From assembly GCA_964484135.1 (NCBI GenBank), contig CAZAEL010000064.1, positions 1 to 9,939 of the forward strand: a stretch of 9,939 nt of DNA, written 5' to 3'. The translations under genes and the position numbers were made by a program. Each line of letters starts with the position of its first letter. Position 1 is the first letter of the stretch. The DNA comes from CAZAEL01 sp964484135 (GTDB lineage: Bacteria > Elusimicrobiota > Elusimicrobia > FEN-1173). Positions 1 to 5,810 of this stretch are shown piece by piece. The notes beneath the pieces were generated by a model. That model saw only the letters and a list, made by a program, of their open reading frames with translations, searched no databases and was not told the origin of the DNA.

Positions 1-843
1 CTTCATGGACAGGCCCACGCGGGCCGTGCCGATCTTGATGTTCAGGGCCTTGGACATGATGGGCAGGGCCGCCTCCAGAACGGGTTCCGCGGCGTACACG
101 GTCTCCTGGAACAGCACGTCCTCGGCCTCCAGGGCCTTGAGGTCCGCGGGTTCCGAGAGCACCTTTCCCTGTTCCGGCAGGATGTTGTGGGCGAAAACCT
201 TTCCGTTCGCGTCCACCACCATGGCGTACACCACGCCCGCGCCCTTTTGCAGCTCCTTGATGGCGCCGTACACGCCCAGCTCCTGCTTGGTCAGGAGGCC
301 TTCCTTGCCCACGTTGGAGAGCTGCTGGGCCAGCACCTCGGCCCGCCGCTTCATTTCCGTTTCCAGGATTTTTTTCTGGCGGGAGAAGGTCACCATCCCC
401 AGGGAGGCGATGGCCAGGGCCAGGACCGTGATCAAGGCGCCCGCGATCTTGTACCGGACGCTCATGGACGAAATCAACACCAGGGCCCGCTGCAGCTGCA
501 GGGACGGCATGTGCCGCCGGATGCGGTAAAAGGAGGGGGAGGCGTCCTCTTTTTTGAAGAGCCGGGCGAAGGGGATGACGAAGGAGGGTTTCCAGTCGCG
601 CAGACGGCCGGCCGCGTCGCCCAAACGTCCGCCCAGCCCGCCGGCTTTTTGCCGGACCGCGCCGCCCAGGTTCCGCAGGCCCGGGCGCAGGCGTTCGTTC
701 AAAAGCGCCGCGCCGCGGGTTTTGATGTCCTTGGTCTTTTCAGTCATGACACGGAAAATCTTTTTCCAAAGGTCCTTGAGTTTCTGAAGGGGAGAGGGGG
801 AAGGGGTGGCGTCGGCATTGCCAGGCGTTCCCGGCGGCGTCAT
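1..843 (-). CDS. Membrane-anchored sensor protein, N-terminal part (truncated by window edge)
   Basis: The gene has no stop in the window; at least 281 residues are visible and the C-terminal output domain lies beyond position 1. The start at 843 is chosen because its ATG overlaps the TGA of the upstream lipoprotein gene (ATGA), a typical coupling junction. Residues 1-130 are a basic, probably cytoplasmic region rich in Arg, Lys, Gly and Pro. Residues about 133-153 form one clear hydrophobic membrane helix (IAGALITVLALAIASLGMVTF). A charged helix follows, then a region around residues 202-220 (GVVYAMVVDANGKVFAHN) that resembles the core of extracytoplasmic CACHE/PAS-like sensor domains. Such proteins usually continue with a second membrane helix, HAMP and a cyclase, phosphatase, kinase or chemotaxis module. 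Which one applies here cannot be seen, so a signalling role is inferred. The long N-terminal extension before the first membrane helix is unusual for the class. Confidence 0.7.
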   Translation of the reverse strand, partial: MTPPGTPGNADATPSPSPLQKLKDLWKKIFRVMTEKTKDIKTRGAALLNERLRPGLRNLGGAVRQKAGGLGGRLGDAAGRLRDWKPSFVIPFARLFKKEDASPSFYRIRRHMPSLQLQRALVLISSMSVRYKIAGALITVLALAIASLGMVTFSRQKKILETEMKRRAEVLAQQLSNVGKEGLLTKQELGVYGAIKELQKGAGVVYAMVVDANGKVFAHNILPEQGKVLSEPADLKALEAEDVLFQETVYAAEPVLEAALPIMSKALNIKIGTARVGLSMK

Positions 844-1229
844 TTTTTGTTCAGTTCGTTCAGGGTGTTGATGATCTGGTCCGTCTTCTTGATGTTTTCC
901 CGGGCCTTGTCCGCCAGGGGGGTGTTGGGGCCCAGCCTCACCGCCTGCTCCCAGGCTTTTTTGGCTTCCGCGTAGTTTTCCTCGGCGTAGTGCTTCATGC
1001 CCAGATCATATTGGCGCTGTTGGGCCTGGGCGTCCACCGCGGGCTTGGGCTGGGCCGCGGGGACGGCGGTCTTGGACGGCGTCTGTTTCTTGCCGGCCGC
1101 GGGCTTGCGCCGCGTGGCCGGCTTTTTGCCCTTTTGGGGCGTGAGGCCGGCGCAACCCGCGGTCAGGAAAACCAGGACCAGGGCGCCCGACCAGAAGCGC
1201 TTGAATGAGGAGCGTGTCTCGGCCGTCAT
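840..1229 (-). CDS. TPR-like lipoprotein
   Basis: The product has 129 residues. It starts with a basic n-region, a hydrophobic stretch (SGALVLVFLTAG) and Cys26, which fits a type II (lipoprotein) signal peptide. The lipobox is TAGC, with Thr instead of the usual Leu at -3, so lipidation is likely but not textbook. Residues about 29-65 are a Lys/Pro/Ala-rich linker. Residues about 70-110 (DLGMKHYAEENYAEAKKAWEQA) match the tetratricopeptide helix pair pattern; the remaining tail is helical and charged. A periplasmic or outer-membrane-anchored scaffold role is inferred from the TPR fold only. It is the first gene of a two-gene minus-strand operon with the sensor, sharing an ATGA overlap. No Shine-Dalgarno precedes the ATG on this strand (upstream bases are GACCTCCCAAA), which matters because the mapped promoter leaves almost no leader. 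Confidence 0.8.
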   Translation of the reverse strand: MTAETRSSFKRFWSGALVLVFLTAGCAGLTPQKGKKPATRRKPAAGKKQTPSKTAVPAAQPKPAVDAQAQQRQYDLGMKHYAEENYAEAKKAWEQAVRLGPNTPLADKARENIKKTDQIINTLNELNKK

Positions 1230-1243
1230 TTTGGGAGGTCATT

Positions 1244-1271
1244 ATTATAACAACTGGAAAATGCCCGTCAA
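1244..1271 (-). promoter_or_regulatory. Sigma70-type promoter of the lipoprotein-sensor operon
   Basis: Reading on the minus strand, TTGACG (1271-1266) is followed after 16 bp by TATAAT (1249-1244). This is near consensus and is the best promoter seen in the window. The expected transcription start, about 7 bases past the -10 box, falls near 1237, only about 8 bases before the ATG at 1229. The mRNA would therefore be nearly leaderless. Confidence 0.6.
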
Positions 1272-1388
1272 CACCCTTTTTGGGGTATTTTTGGCAAGCA
1301 CGTTGCAAACACCGGCGGTTTTTCCGGGGCCTTCGGATTTGCTATTGTTGTTTTTTCCGCCTTCCATGACCAAAGACCTTTTGACCCC

Positions 1389-3284
1389 ATGACCGAACCC
1401 GACCCCTTCGACCACTTCAACCGCCTGGCCGACCTCATCGAGGTCGAGCGCGAGGCCGAAAAAGAGGAGAACAAGCGGGAGCTGGACCGCTGGCCCGTGG
1501 AGGTCCGCGAGACCCTGGGCAAGACCGTGACCCGCCTGTCCCTGGAGCGCCGGGACCTGGGCGTGGGCGGCCTGCCGCTCCTGGTCCTGTCCCGGCCGCC
1601 CGCGGGCGAGAGCCTCTCGCCCTTCCACGCCATGGACCAGGGCGACCTGGTGCGCCTCACCTTCGGCACGGGCCAGGCCGCGGACGGCACCCTGTACGAG
1701 GTGGACGAGTACCGCGTCACCGTGGCCGTGAACGCGCCCCTGGGCTTCACCCCCGGCGGCAAGTGCCAGATCGACCTCCTGGGCTCCGACGCCACGTACC
1801 GCCGCATGCGCAAGGCGTTGGAGACCGCCTGCGACGCGGGGGGGCAGCTGGGCCGCCTGCGGGACGTGCTCTTGGGCTTCAAGCCGCCCCGGCGGGAGGA
1901 CCCGCCGCCCCTCACGTTTTTCGACGAGGGGCTCAACGTGTACCAAAAACAGGCCGTGGCCGCGGCCCTGGCCGCCAAGGAGGTGGCCCTGGTGCACGGC
2001 CCGCCCGGCACGGGCAAGACCACGGTGCTGGTGGAGATCATCCGGCAGGCCGCGGCCCAGGGACTGCGGGTGCTGGCCTCCGCGCCCTCCAACGTGGCCG
2101 TGGACAACATCCTGGAAAAGCTGCTCTTCACGGACCTCAAGGTGGTGCGCATGGGCCACCCCGCAAGGACCCTGGAAAGCCTGCGCCACGCCACGCTCAT
2201 GGCCCAGGTGGCGGAACACCAGGAGCAGGAGGCCATCCGCCGGCTCGACCGGGAGCGGGAACGCCTCATGCTGGAGCGGGACCGCCCGGCCGGCCGCGGG
2301 CCCGGCCCCACCGCGGAGGAGGCCCAGGCCCTCAAGCGCGAGATCAAGGCCCTCTGGAAGGAGGCCCGCAAGATGGAGCGCTCCGTGGAGCGCATCATCC
2401 TGGACCGGTCCCAGGTGGTGCTGGCCACCCACGGCGGCCTGTCCCGGCCCCTGTTCTCCGGCGGGTTCGATTTGGCCGTGCTGGACGAGGCCTCCCAGGC
2501 CACGGAGCCCTTGTCCTGGGTGCCCATCACCCAGGCGCGCAAGGTGGTCCTGGCCGGGGACCCGCTCCAGCTCCCGCCCACCATCTATTCGCGCGAAGCG
2601 GCCCAGGCCGGCCTGTCCCGCACCCTCATGGAGCGTTTGCGGGAGAGCCTGCCGGAAGAATTCAAGACCCTCCTCCGGGTGCAGTACCGCATGCACCGCA
2701 CCCTCATGGGTTTTTCGTCGGAACGGTTCTACGAAGGCAAGCTGGAGGCCGACGACTCGGTGAAAGAGCACGTGGCCGCGGAGCTCCCCAACGTGCAAAA
2801 GACGGACCTCACCTCCGGCCCCCTGGTGTACGTGGACACCGCGGGCACGGGTTTTCAAGAGGTCTGGAACGAGCTTTTGGACAGCCGGGAAAACGAGGGC
2901 GAGGCGCGCTTGGCCGTGAAGGTCTTCGAGACCCTGGTCGAATCCGGCCTGGGGTTGGACCAGGTGGCCGTCATTTCGCCGTACGGGGCCCAGGTGCGCA
3001 TGCTCAAAGGCCTCCTGCCCAAGGGCGTGGAGGTGGGCACCGTGGACGGGTTCCAGGGCCGGGAAAAAGAGGTGGTGGTTTTGTCCCTGGTGCGGTCCAA
3101 TGAGACGGGCGAGGTGGGGTTTTTGTCCGACACCCGGCGCATGAACGTGGCCATGACCCGGGCCCGGCGGCTCCTCGTGGTGGTGGGGGACTCCGCCACC
3201 CTGGGGCGGCATCCCTTTTACGCCGCGTTCCTGGATTACGTGGACCACCACGGGGATTGGCAGAGCGCGTGGGACTGGAAATAA
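1389..3284 (+). CDS. SF1B DNA/RNA helicase, IGHMBP2 (SMUBP-2)/DNA2-NAM7 family
   Basis: The 631-residue length matches bacterial members of the IGHMBP2-like family. Motifs appear in order: Walker A GPPGTGKTT at residues 204-212 (motif I); DEASQ at 366-370 (motif II, the Upf1/IGHMBP2 form of Walker B); GDPLQLPP around 390-397 (motif III); QYRMH at 432-436 (motif IV); VDGFQGRE around 552-559 (motif V); and MNVAMTRARR at 585-594 (motif VI). The N-terminal 130 residues fit the OB-like domain of the family. A charged, probably helical insertion lies at about 275-345, between motifs I and II. The enzyme is expected to unwind nucleic acid 5' to 3' with ATP; its substrate here is unknown. The ATG at 1389 has no clear Shine-Dalgarno but overlaps the TGA of an 8-codon reading frame (1366-1392), which could couple translation. 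It is divergent from the lipoprotein operon and stands alone. Confidence 0.93.
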   Translation: MTEPDPFDHFNRLADLIEVEREAEKEENKRELDRWPVEVRETLGKTVTRLSLERRDLGVGGLPLLVLSRPPAGESLSPFHAMDQGDLVRLTFGTGQAADGTLYEVDEYRVTVAVNAPLGFTPGGKCQIDLLGSDATYRRMRKALETACDAGGQLGRLRDVLLGFKPPRREDPPPLTFFDEGLNVYQKQAVAAALAAKEVALVHGPPGTGKTTVLVEIIRQAAAQGLRVLASAPSNVAVDNILEKLLFTDLKVVRMGHPARTLESLRHATLMAQVAEHQEQEAIRRLDRERERLMLERDRPAGRGPGPTAEEAQALKREIKALWKEARKMERSVERIILDRSQVVLATHGGLSRPLFSGGFDLAVLDEASQATEPLSWVPITQARKVVLAGDPLQLPPTIYSREAAQAGLSRTLMERLRESLPEEFKTLLRVQYRMHRTLMGFSSERFYEGKLEADDSVKEHVAAELPNVQKTDLTSGPLVYVDTAGTGFQEVWNELLDSRENEGEARLAVKVFETLVESGLGLDQVAVISPYGAQVRMLKGLLPKGVEVGTVDGFQGREKEVVVLSLVRSNETGEVGFLSDTRRMNVAMTRARRLLVVVGDSATLGRHPFYAAFLDYVDHHGDWQSAWDWK

Positions 3285-3296
3285 GGAGAAAGTAGG

Positions 3297-3414
3297 CCTG
3301 GCCGGGATTGGGTCCGGACCCCAGGCCCCGGGAACCGGTCCCGGCGGTTCCCCCGTCGGCTGAGCCGACGGGTCCCCCTCCGCTATGGGGTCCTTTGCCC
3401 CAACCCCGGCCAGG
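3297..3414. repeat. 118-bp cruciform-like element with internal hairpins
   Basis: The outer arms are CCTGGCCGGGATTGGG (3297-3312) and its partner at 3399-3414. Fifteen of 16 positions pair, with a single A-C mismatch. Inside are two adjoining perfect hairpins: GGGAACCG/CGGTTCCC (3330-3337 with 3345-3352, 7-nt loop) and CCCGTCGGC/GCCGACGGG (3352-3360 with 3364-3372, TGA loop). A smaller GGGG/CCCC hairpin lies at 3387-3401, and the self-palindrome GGGTCCGGACCC sits at 3310-3321. The element begins 12 bases after the helicase stop codon. It could end or protect that mRNA, or be a REP/MITE-like repeat. Confidence 0.7.
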
Positions 3415-3529
3415 TCTATGGAGGGGGAGGAGGAGAGAAGGAAGAAAGACCTGCCCCCATCACTCACAAGAACATAGATATCGTCCAAGGTTTTCCTGTC
3501 TTTAACCCCGTACAGGCGCCATGAGACGA

Positions 3530-3616
3530 GGATTTTTTGGGAGCCGAAGGCCCACCTGTTTGATCCCCGGCGTGGGAAGTCGAGCCGGGGGAGTTGGTGG
3601 GCCGGCCAAAAAATCC
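3530..3616. repeat. 87-bp nested inverted repeat
   Basis: Three nested pairs of perfect arms share one centre. GGATTTTTTGG (3530-3540) pairs with CCAAAAAATCC (3606-3616). GGCCCACC (3549-3556) pairs with GGTGGGCC (3596-3603). CCCCGGC (3565-3571) pairs with GCCGGGG (3584-3590), around a 12-nt loop. The arms are separated by small asymmetric internal loops, so 26 base pairs could form in one long hairpin on either strand. Confidence 0.65.
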
Positions 3617-3653
3617 GAGCGAATGCCTGCCTCGGGGTGTCGTTTTTCTTTGT

Positions 3654-3691
3654 CCAGGGTTTCTTTTTGGACAAGCAAAAAGAAACCCTGG
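3654..3691. repeat. Perfect 16-bp hairpin
   Basis: CCAGGGTTTCTTTTTG (3654-3669) is followed by a 6-nt loop GACAAG and an exact 16-bp reverse complement (3676-3691). A competing fold is present: TTGTCC (3650-3655) can pair with GGACAA (3669-3674), which excludes the main stem. There is no T-tract after the stem on the plus strand. It may be a dispersed repeat or a bidirectional transcript end. Confidence 0.65.
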
Positions 3692-3697
3692 CCGGGT

Positions 3698-3716
3698 GAA
3701 GGGGTGGAACCCCTTC
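3698..3716. repeat. 8-bp hairpin
   Basis: GAAGGGGT (3698-3705) and ACCCCTTC (3709-3716) pair perfectly around a 3-nt GGA loop. It starts six bases after the 16-bp stem and is probably part of the same composite repeat. Confidence 0.55.
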
Positions 3717-3773
3717 GCGCAAGAAAACCTGTGGAAAAAAGGCCTCAGAAGAAGTAATTTTTGACTATCAAGG

Positions 3774-3800
3774 GCCGGCCAAAGGCCGGCGAAGCGAGGA
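3774..3800 (+). promoter_or_regulatory. Leader hairpin and Shine-Dalgarno of the BamE-like gene
   Basis: GCCGGCC (3774-3780), loop AAA, and GGCCGGC (3784-3790) form a stable 7-bp stem. The tail GAAGCGAGGA follows at once and holds the Shine-Dalgarno GAGGA (3796-3800), seven bases before the ATG at 3808. The hairpin ends six bases before the ribosome site, so it could affect translation of the gene. Confidence 0.5.
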
Positions 3801-3807
3801 AATCCCA

Positions 3808-4143
3808 ATGGACCGAAAAATCTTCTTTATCATCGCGGCTGGATTGATTTTGGGCGGCTGCATGACCATCGGCAAGCCCTTTCCCGTGACGCAGGTACCG
3901 CTCATCCGGGTGGGCCTGACCACGCAGAAGGACATGCTGGAAAACTTCGGCAATCCGGACCGCACCGGCCTGGACGACGGCGACGTGACCTGGACGTACA
4001 TGCACTACAAGCTCAGGCTCCTGGGCGCCCAGGACACCCGCGACCTGTACGTGCGCTTCAACCGGGACGGCACCGTGAAATCCTACTCGTTCAACTCCAG
4101 CCTGGAGGAAGACCAGAACCTGCTGCGCCGCGTCGCGCCCTGA
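3808..4143 (+). CDS. BamE/SmpA-OmlA-like outer-membrane lipoprotein
   Basis: The product has 111 residues. A short basic n-region (MDRK), a hydrophobic stretch and the lipobox LGGC with Cys18 make a lipoprotein signal peptide. Met at +2, rather than Asp, fits outer-membrane sorting. The mature part contains IRVGLTTQKDMLENFGNPDR, the characteristic start of the SmpA/OmlA fold. It continues with a WTYMHY strand and a DLYVRFNRDGTVKSYSF strand pair, as in BamE-like proteins. BamE itself is a small subunit of the outer-membrane protein assembly complex, but many proteins with this fold are of unknown function and no other bam gene is nearby. The role in envelope assembly is therefore only suggested. 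The start is supported by GAGGA seven bases upstream. The gene heads a plus-strand run with the receiver gene, seven bases downstream. Confidence 0.82.
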   Translation: MDRKIFFIIAAGLILGGCMTIGKPFPVTQVPLIRVGLTTQKDMLENFGNPDRTGLDDGDVTWTYMHYKLRLLGAQDTRDLYVRFNRDGTVKSYSFNSSLEEDQNLLRRVAP

Positions 4144-4150
4144 CCCGCCG

Positions 4151-4531
4151 GTGAAGAAGAAAACCTGCCGCGTCCTCGTGGTGGACGACGACAGGCCCAT
4201 GGCCGAGGCGGTCAAGATCGTCCTGGAGACGCGGGGGTTCCGCGTCTGGCAGGCGTACGACGGGCAAAAGGCCCTGGAGATCGTGGCCAAGAAATCGCCG
4301 GACCTCCTGGTCATGGACGTGGAAATGCCCGGCGTGTCCGGCCTGGACGTGTGCCGGCACATCAAGGCCCGGCCGGACACCAAACACATCAAGGTGGTCA
4401 TCCTCTCGGCCCGCAACCTGCGCCCGGACCGGGACAAGGCCGACGACGCGGGCGCGGACGCGTACCTAGCCAAACCCATCGAGCTCGACAAAATTTTGGA
4501 CACCGTCAACCGCCTGCTGTTCCCGCGCTGA
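4151..4531 (+). CDS. Stand-alone response-regulator receiver domain (CheY-like)
   Basis: The 126-residue product is a single receiver domain with no output domain. The acidic cluster Asp12-Asp13-Asp14, the phospho-acceptor Asp56 (in LLVMDVEMPG), Ser86 (VVILSAR) and the conserved Lys108-Pro109 are all present, so it should accept a phosphoryl group from a histidine kinase. The partner is not in the window. The start is GTG at 4151, seven bases after the stop of the BamE-like gene; it has no good Shine-Dalgarno and probably depends on translation from the gene before. The next in-frame ATG (residue 17) would remove the acidic pocket, so GTG is preferred. Output is presumably through protein-protein contact. 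Physical linkage to an envelope lipoprotein does not reveal the target. Confidence 0.92.
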   Translation: MKKKTCRVLVVDDDRPMAEAVKIVLETRGFRVWQAYDGQKALEIVAKKSPDLLVMDVEMPGVSGLDVCRHIKARPDTKHIKVVILSARNLRPDRDKADDAGADAYLAKPIELDKILDTVNRLLFPR

Positions 4532-4567
4532 ACGGTCCGTCCCGCGGCAAATCAAGGGAGGAAACGC

Positions 4568-5209
4568 ATGAAGATCGGCATTTTGGGCTCGGGCGTGGTG
4601 GGCCAACAGCTCGGCAACGGGTTCATCAAGCTGGGCCACAGCGTCACCATCGGCACGCGGGACACGGCCAAGCTGGACGAATGGAAAAAATCCGCGGGCA
4701 ACAAGGGCGCGGCGGCAAGTTTCGCGGAGACGGCCAAGACCGGAGAACTCCTCGTCCTGGCCACCAAATGGGAAGGCACGGAAGCCGCCATCCGGGCCGC
4801 GGGCGCGGCGAACTTTGCGGGCAAGATCGTGATCGACGTCACCAACCCCCTGGACTTCTCCCAGGGCGTGCCGCCCCGGTTCGCGGCCGCGCCGGGCGAC
4901 TCCGGCGGGGAACGGGTGCAGAAATGGCTGCCCCAATCCCAGGTGGTCAAGGCCTTCAACACCATCAGCGCGTTCATCATGTGCAATCCCCGGCGGCAGG
5001 AAGGCGTGCCGGACCTCTTCATCGCGGGCAACGACGCCGCGGCCAAAAAGACGGTGGGGGACTTCGCCCTCAAATGGGGCTGGGCCGGCGTGGTGGACAT
5101 GGGGGACATCTCCCAGTCCTTCTGGCTCGAAACCTTCGCCATGCTCTGGATCCATTTCGGCTTCAAGCACAACCACTGGACCCACGCGTTCAAGCTTTTG
5201 AGGAAGTAA
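4568..5209 (+). CDS. NAD(P)-binding oxidoreductase, COG2085 / F420-dependent NADP oxidoreductase-like
   Basis: The product has 213 residues. It starts with a Rossmann fold, GILGSGVVGQQLG, where Gly7-x-Gly9-x-x-Gly12 is the dinucleotide loop. The second strand ends in GTRD (Thr30, Arg31), which favours NADP(H) over NAD(H). LVLATKW and the KIVIDVTNPLDF strand fit the family, as does the C-terminal helix AMLWIHFGF near residue 195. Relatives include NADPH:F420 reductases and ferric-reductase-like dinucleotide-binding enzymes. No F420 gene is visible here, so the substrate is unknown. A strong Shine-Dalgarno (GGGAGG at 4556-4561, spacer 6) sets the ATG at 4568. It follows the receiver gene by 36 bases and is likely co-transcribed with it. 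A 10-bp hairpin lies 12 bases after its stop. Confidence 0.87.
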   Translation: MKIGILGSGVVGQQLGNGFIKLGHSVTIGTRDTAKLDEWKKSAGNKGAAASFAETAKTGELLVLATKWEGTEAAIRAAGAANFAGKIVIDVTNPLDFSQGVPPRFAAAPGDSGGERVQKWLPQSQVVKAFNTISAFIMCNPRRQEGVPDLFIAGNDAAAKKTVGDFALKWGWAGVVDMGDISQSFWLETFAMLWIHFGFKHNHWTHAFKLLRK

Positions 5210-5221
5210 AAGCCTCTGTTC

Positions 5222-5260
5222 CCCTCTCCCGCGTTCGGGAGAGGGTGGAGCGTAGCGAGG
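5222..5260 (+). repeat. 10-bp hairpin with GCGTAGCGAGG tail
   Basis: CCCTCTCCCG (5222-5231), loop CGTT, and CGGGAGAGGG (5236-5245) pair perfectly. The tail GCGTAGCGAGG (5250-5260) matches the tail after the 3774-3790 hairpin (GCGAAGCGAGG) at 10 of 11 positions. There is no T-tract, so it is more like a dispersed repeat than an intrinsic terminator, though it may still shape the transcript between the two genes. Confidence 0.6.
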
Positions 5261-5262
5261 GT

Positions 5263-5282
5263 GAGGGGGATTCAAGAACTTG
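5263..5282 (+). promoter_or_regulatory. Shine-Dalgarno deciding a TTG start
   Basis: GAGGGGG at 5263-5269 lies ten bases before TTG at 5280. It sits in the tail of the 5222-5260 repeat, so the repeat appears to supply the ribosome site. Confidence 0.4.
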
Positions 5283-5699
5283 GCAACTCAAACGCCCAAA
5301 CAGATCGCGATGCAGTGGGTGGCCGCGTACAACAGCCACAACCCGGAGGCCGCGGCGGCGCTCTATGACGAAAACGTCACCAACGTTCAGCTTCCCTGGG
5401 GCAAACCCGTTCAGGGCCGGGAAGCCATGCGCGACACCTACGTCAAAGTCTTTCAGGCGTTCCCCGACATCCGGGTCGAGGTGGAAAACCTCTTGGAAGA
5501 AGGCCCGTGGGTCGCGGTGGAGTGGCGGTTCAGCGGCACCATGCGCGGCGAATTCGCCGGCCGTCCCCCGAACAACCGCGCGTTCAGCATGCGGGGATGC
5601 GAAATCTTTCAGGTGGTTGACGGCAAAATCCGCGTCCAGCACGGATATTGGGACAAAGCCACCATGTTCGATCAGCTCGGCCTCAGCGCGGGGTCTTAG
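5280..5699 (+). CDS. SnoaL-like (NTF2 superfamily) protein
   Basis: The product has 139 residues from TTG at 5280. The fold is recognisable from the N-terminal helix and NSHNPEAAAALYDENVTNVQ, GREAMRDTYVKVFQAFPDIRVEVENLL, WVAVEWRFSGTMRGEF and the closing strand GKIRVQHGYWDKATMFDQLG. This order is typical of SnoaL-like/ketosteroid-isomerase-like cone-shaped proteins. Family members are isomerases, polyketide cyclases or simply small-molecule-binding proteins, so the activity is unknown. TTG is preferred because GAGGGGG (5263-5269) lies ten bases upstream and no ATG or GTG is suitably placed. The alternative ATG at 5310 would cut into the first helix. It follows the oxidoreductase gene by 70 bases, which hold the hairpin element. 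Confidence 0.82.
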   Translation: MATQTPKQIAMQWVAAYNSHNPEAAAALYDENVTNVQLPWGKPVQGREAMRDTYVKVFQAFPDIRVEVENLLEEGPWVAVEWRFSGTMRGEFAGRPPNNRAFSMRGCEIFQVVDGKIRVQHGYWDKATMFDQLGLSAGS

Positions 5700-5733
5700 G
5701 GGAATTCCTCTCAGGAGGGGTTCAGCGAGCCGT

Positions 5734-5756
5734 CGCGCCGAAGGCGCGTAAAATTT
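5734..5756 (+). terminator. Possible weak terminator after the SnoaL-like gene
   Basis: CGCGCC (5734-5739), loop GAA, and GGCGCG (5743-5748) form a stable stem followed by TAAAATTT. It begins 34 bases past the stop codon. The T-run is short and interrupted by A residues, so termination is uncertain. Confidence 0.35.
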
Positions 5757-5785
5757 CTCGGGAGGGTCAGCGAAGCGCTAGATAG

Positions 5786-5810
5786 GGGGGAGCCCAAGAA
5801 GGGCTCCCCC
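5786..5810. repeat. Perfect 10-bp GC-rich hairpin
   Basis: GGGGGAGCCC (5786-5795), loop AAGAA, and GGGCTCCCCC (5801-5810) pair perfectly. No T-tract follows on either strand. It may be a dispersed repeat or part of a transcript end. Confidence 0.55.

Larger units (their letters stand above)
3285..3807. other. Gene-free, palindrome-rich intergenic region
   Basis: No convincing gene is present in these 523 bases. The open frames on both strands are short, low in complexity and run through the arms of inverted repeats. The region contains a 118-bp cruciform-like element (3297-3414), a 30-nt pure polypurine run (3420-3449), an 87-bp nested inverted repeat (3530-3616), a perfect 16-bp hairpin (3654-3691), an 8-bp hairpin (3698-3716) and a 7-bp hairpin just before the next gene (3774-3790). 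The exact 12-mer GGGCCGGCCAAA occurs twice, at 3599-3610 and 3772-3783. Several of these look like copies of dispersed genomic repeats rather than ordinary terminators, because none is followed by a T-tract on the plus strand. Confidence 0.8.

Noticed and set aside
187..975. 262-codon plus-strand frame over the sensor gene
   Set aside because: The minus strand gives a coherent sensor with a membrane helix and an ATGA junction. The plus-strand product is His/Gln/Gly-rich low complexity.
1245..3722. 825-codon minus-strand open frame opposite the helicase
   Set aside because: It is a shadow frame caused by high GC. Its product is a His/Gly/Pro/Arg-rich string with no fold, while the plus-strand frame holds every helicase motif.
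3521..3757. 78-codon plus-strand frame in the intergenic region
   Set aside because: It runs through the arms of the 3530-3616 and 3654-3691 inverted repeats and has no Shine-Dalgarno; its sequence is repeat-derived.
3285..3807. CRISPR array
   Set aside because: The repeats are inverted and of unequal length. There is no regularly spaced direct repeat with unique spacers and no cas gene.
3464..3808. 114-codon minus-strand frame in the same region
   Set aside because: It also reads across the palindromes and ends at the edge of the BamE-like gene. The product has no recognisable fold.
5222..5245. Intrinsic terminator after the oxidoreductase gene
   Set aside because: The stem is good but is followed by GTGGAGCG with no T-tract, and the downstream gene on the same strand starts 35 bases later. 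It is better described as a repeat.
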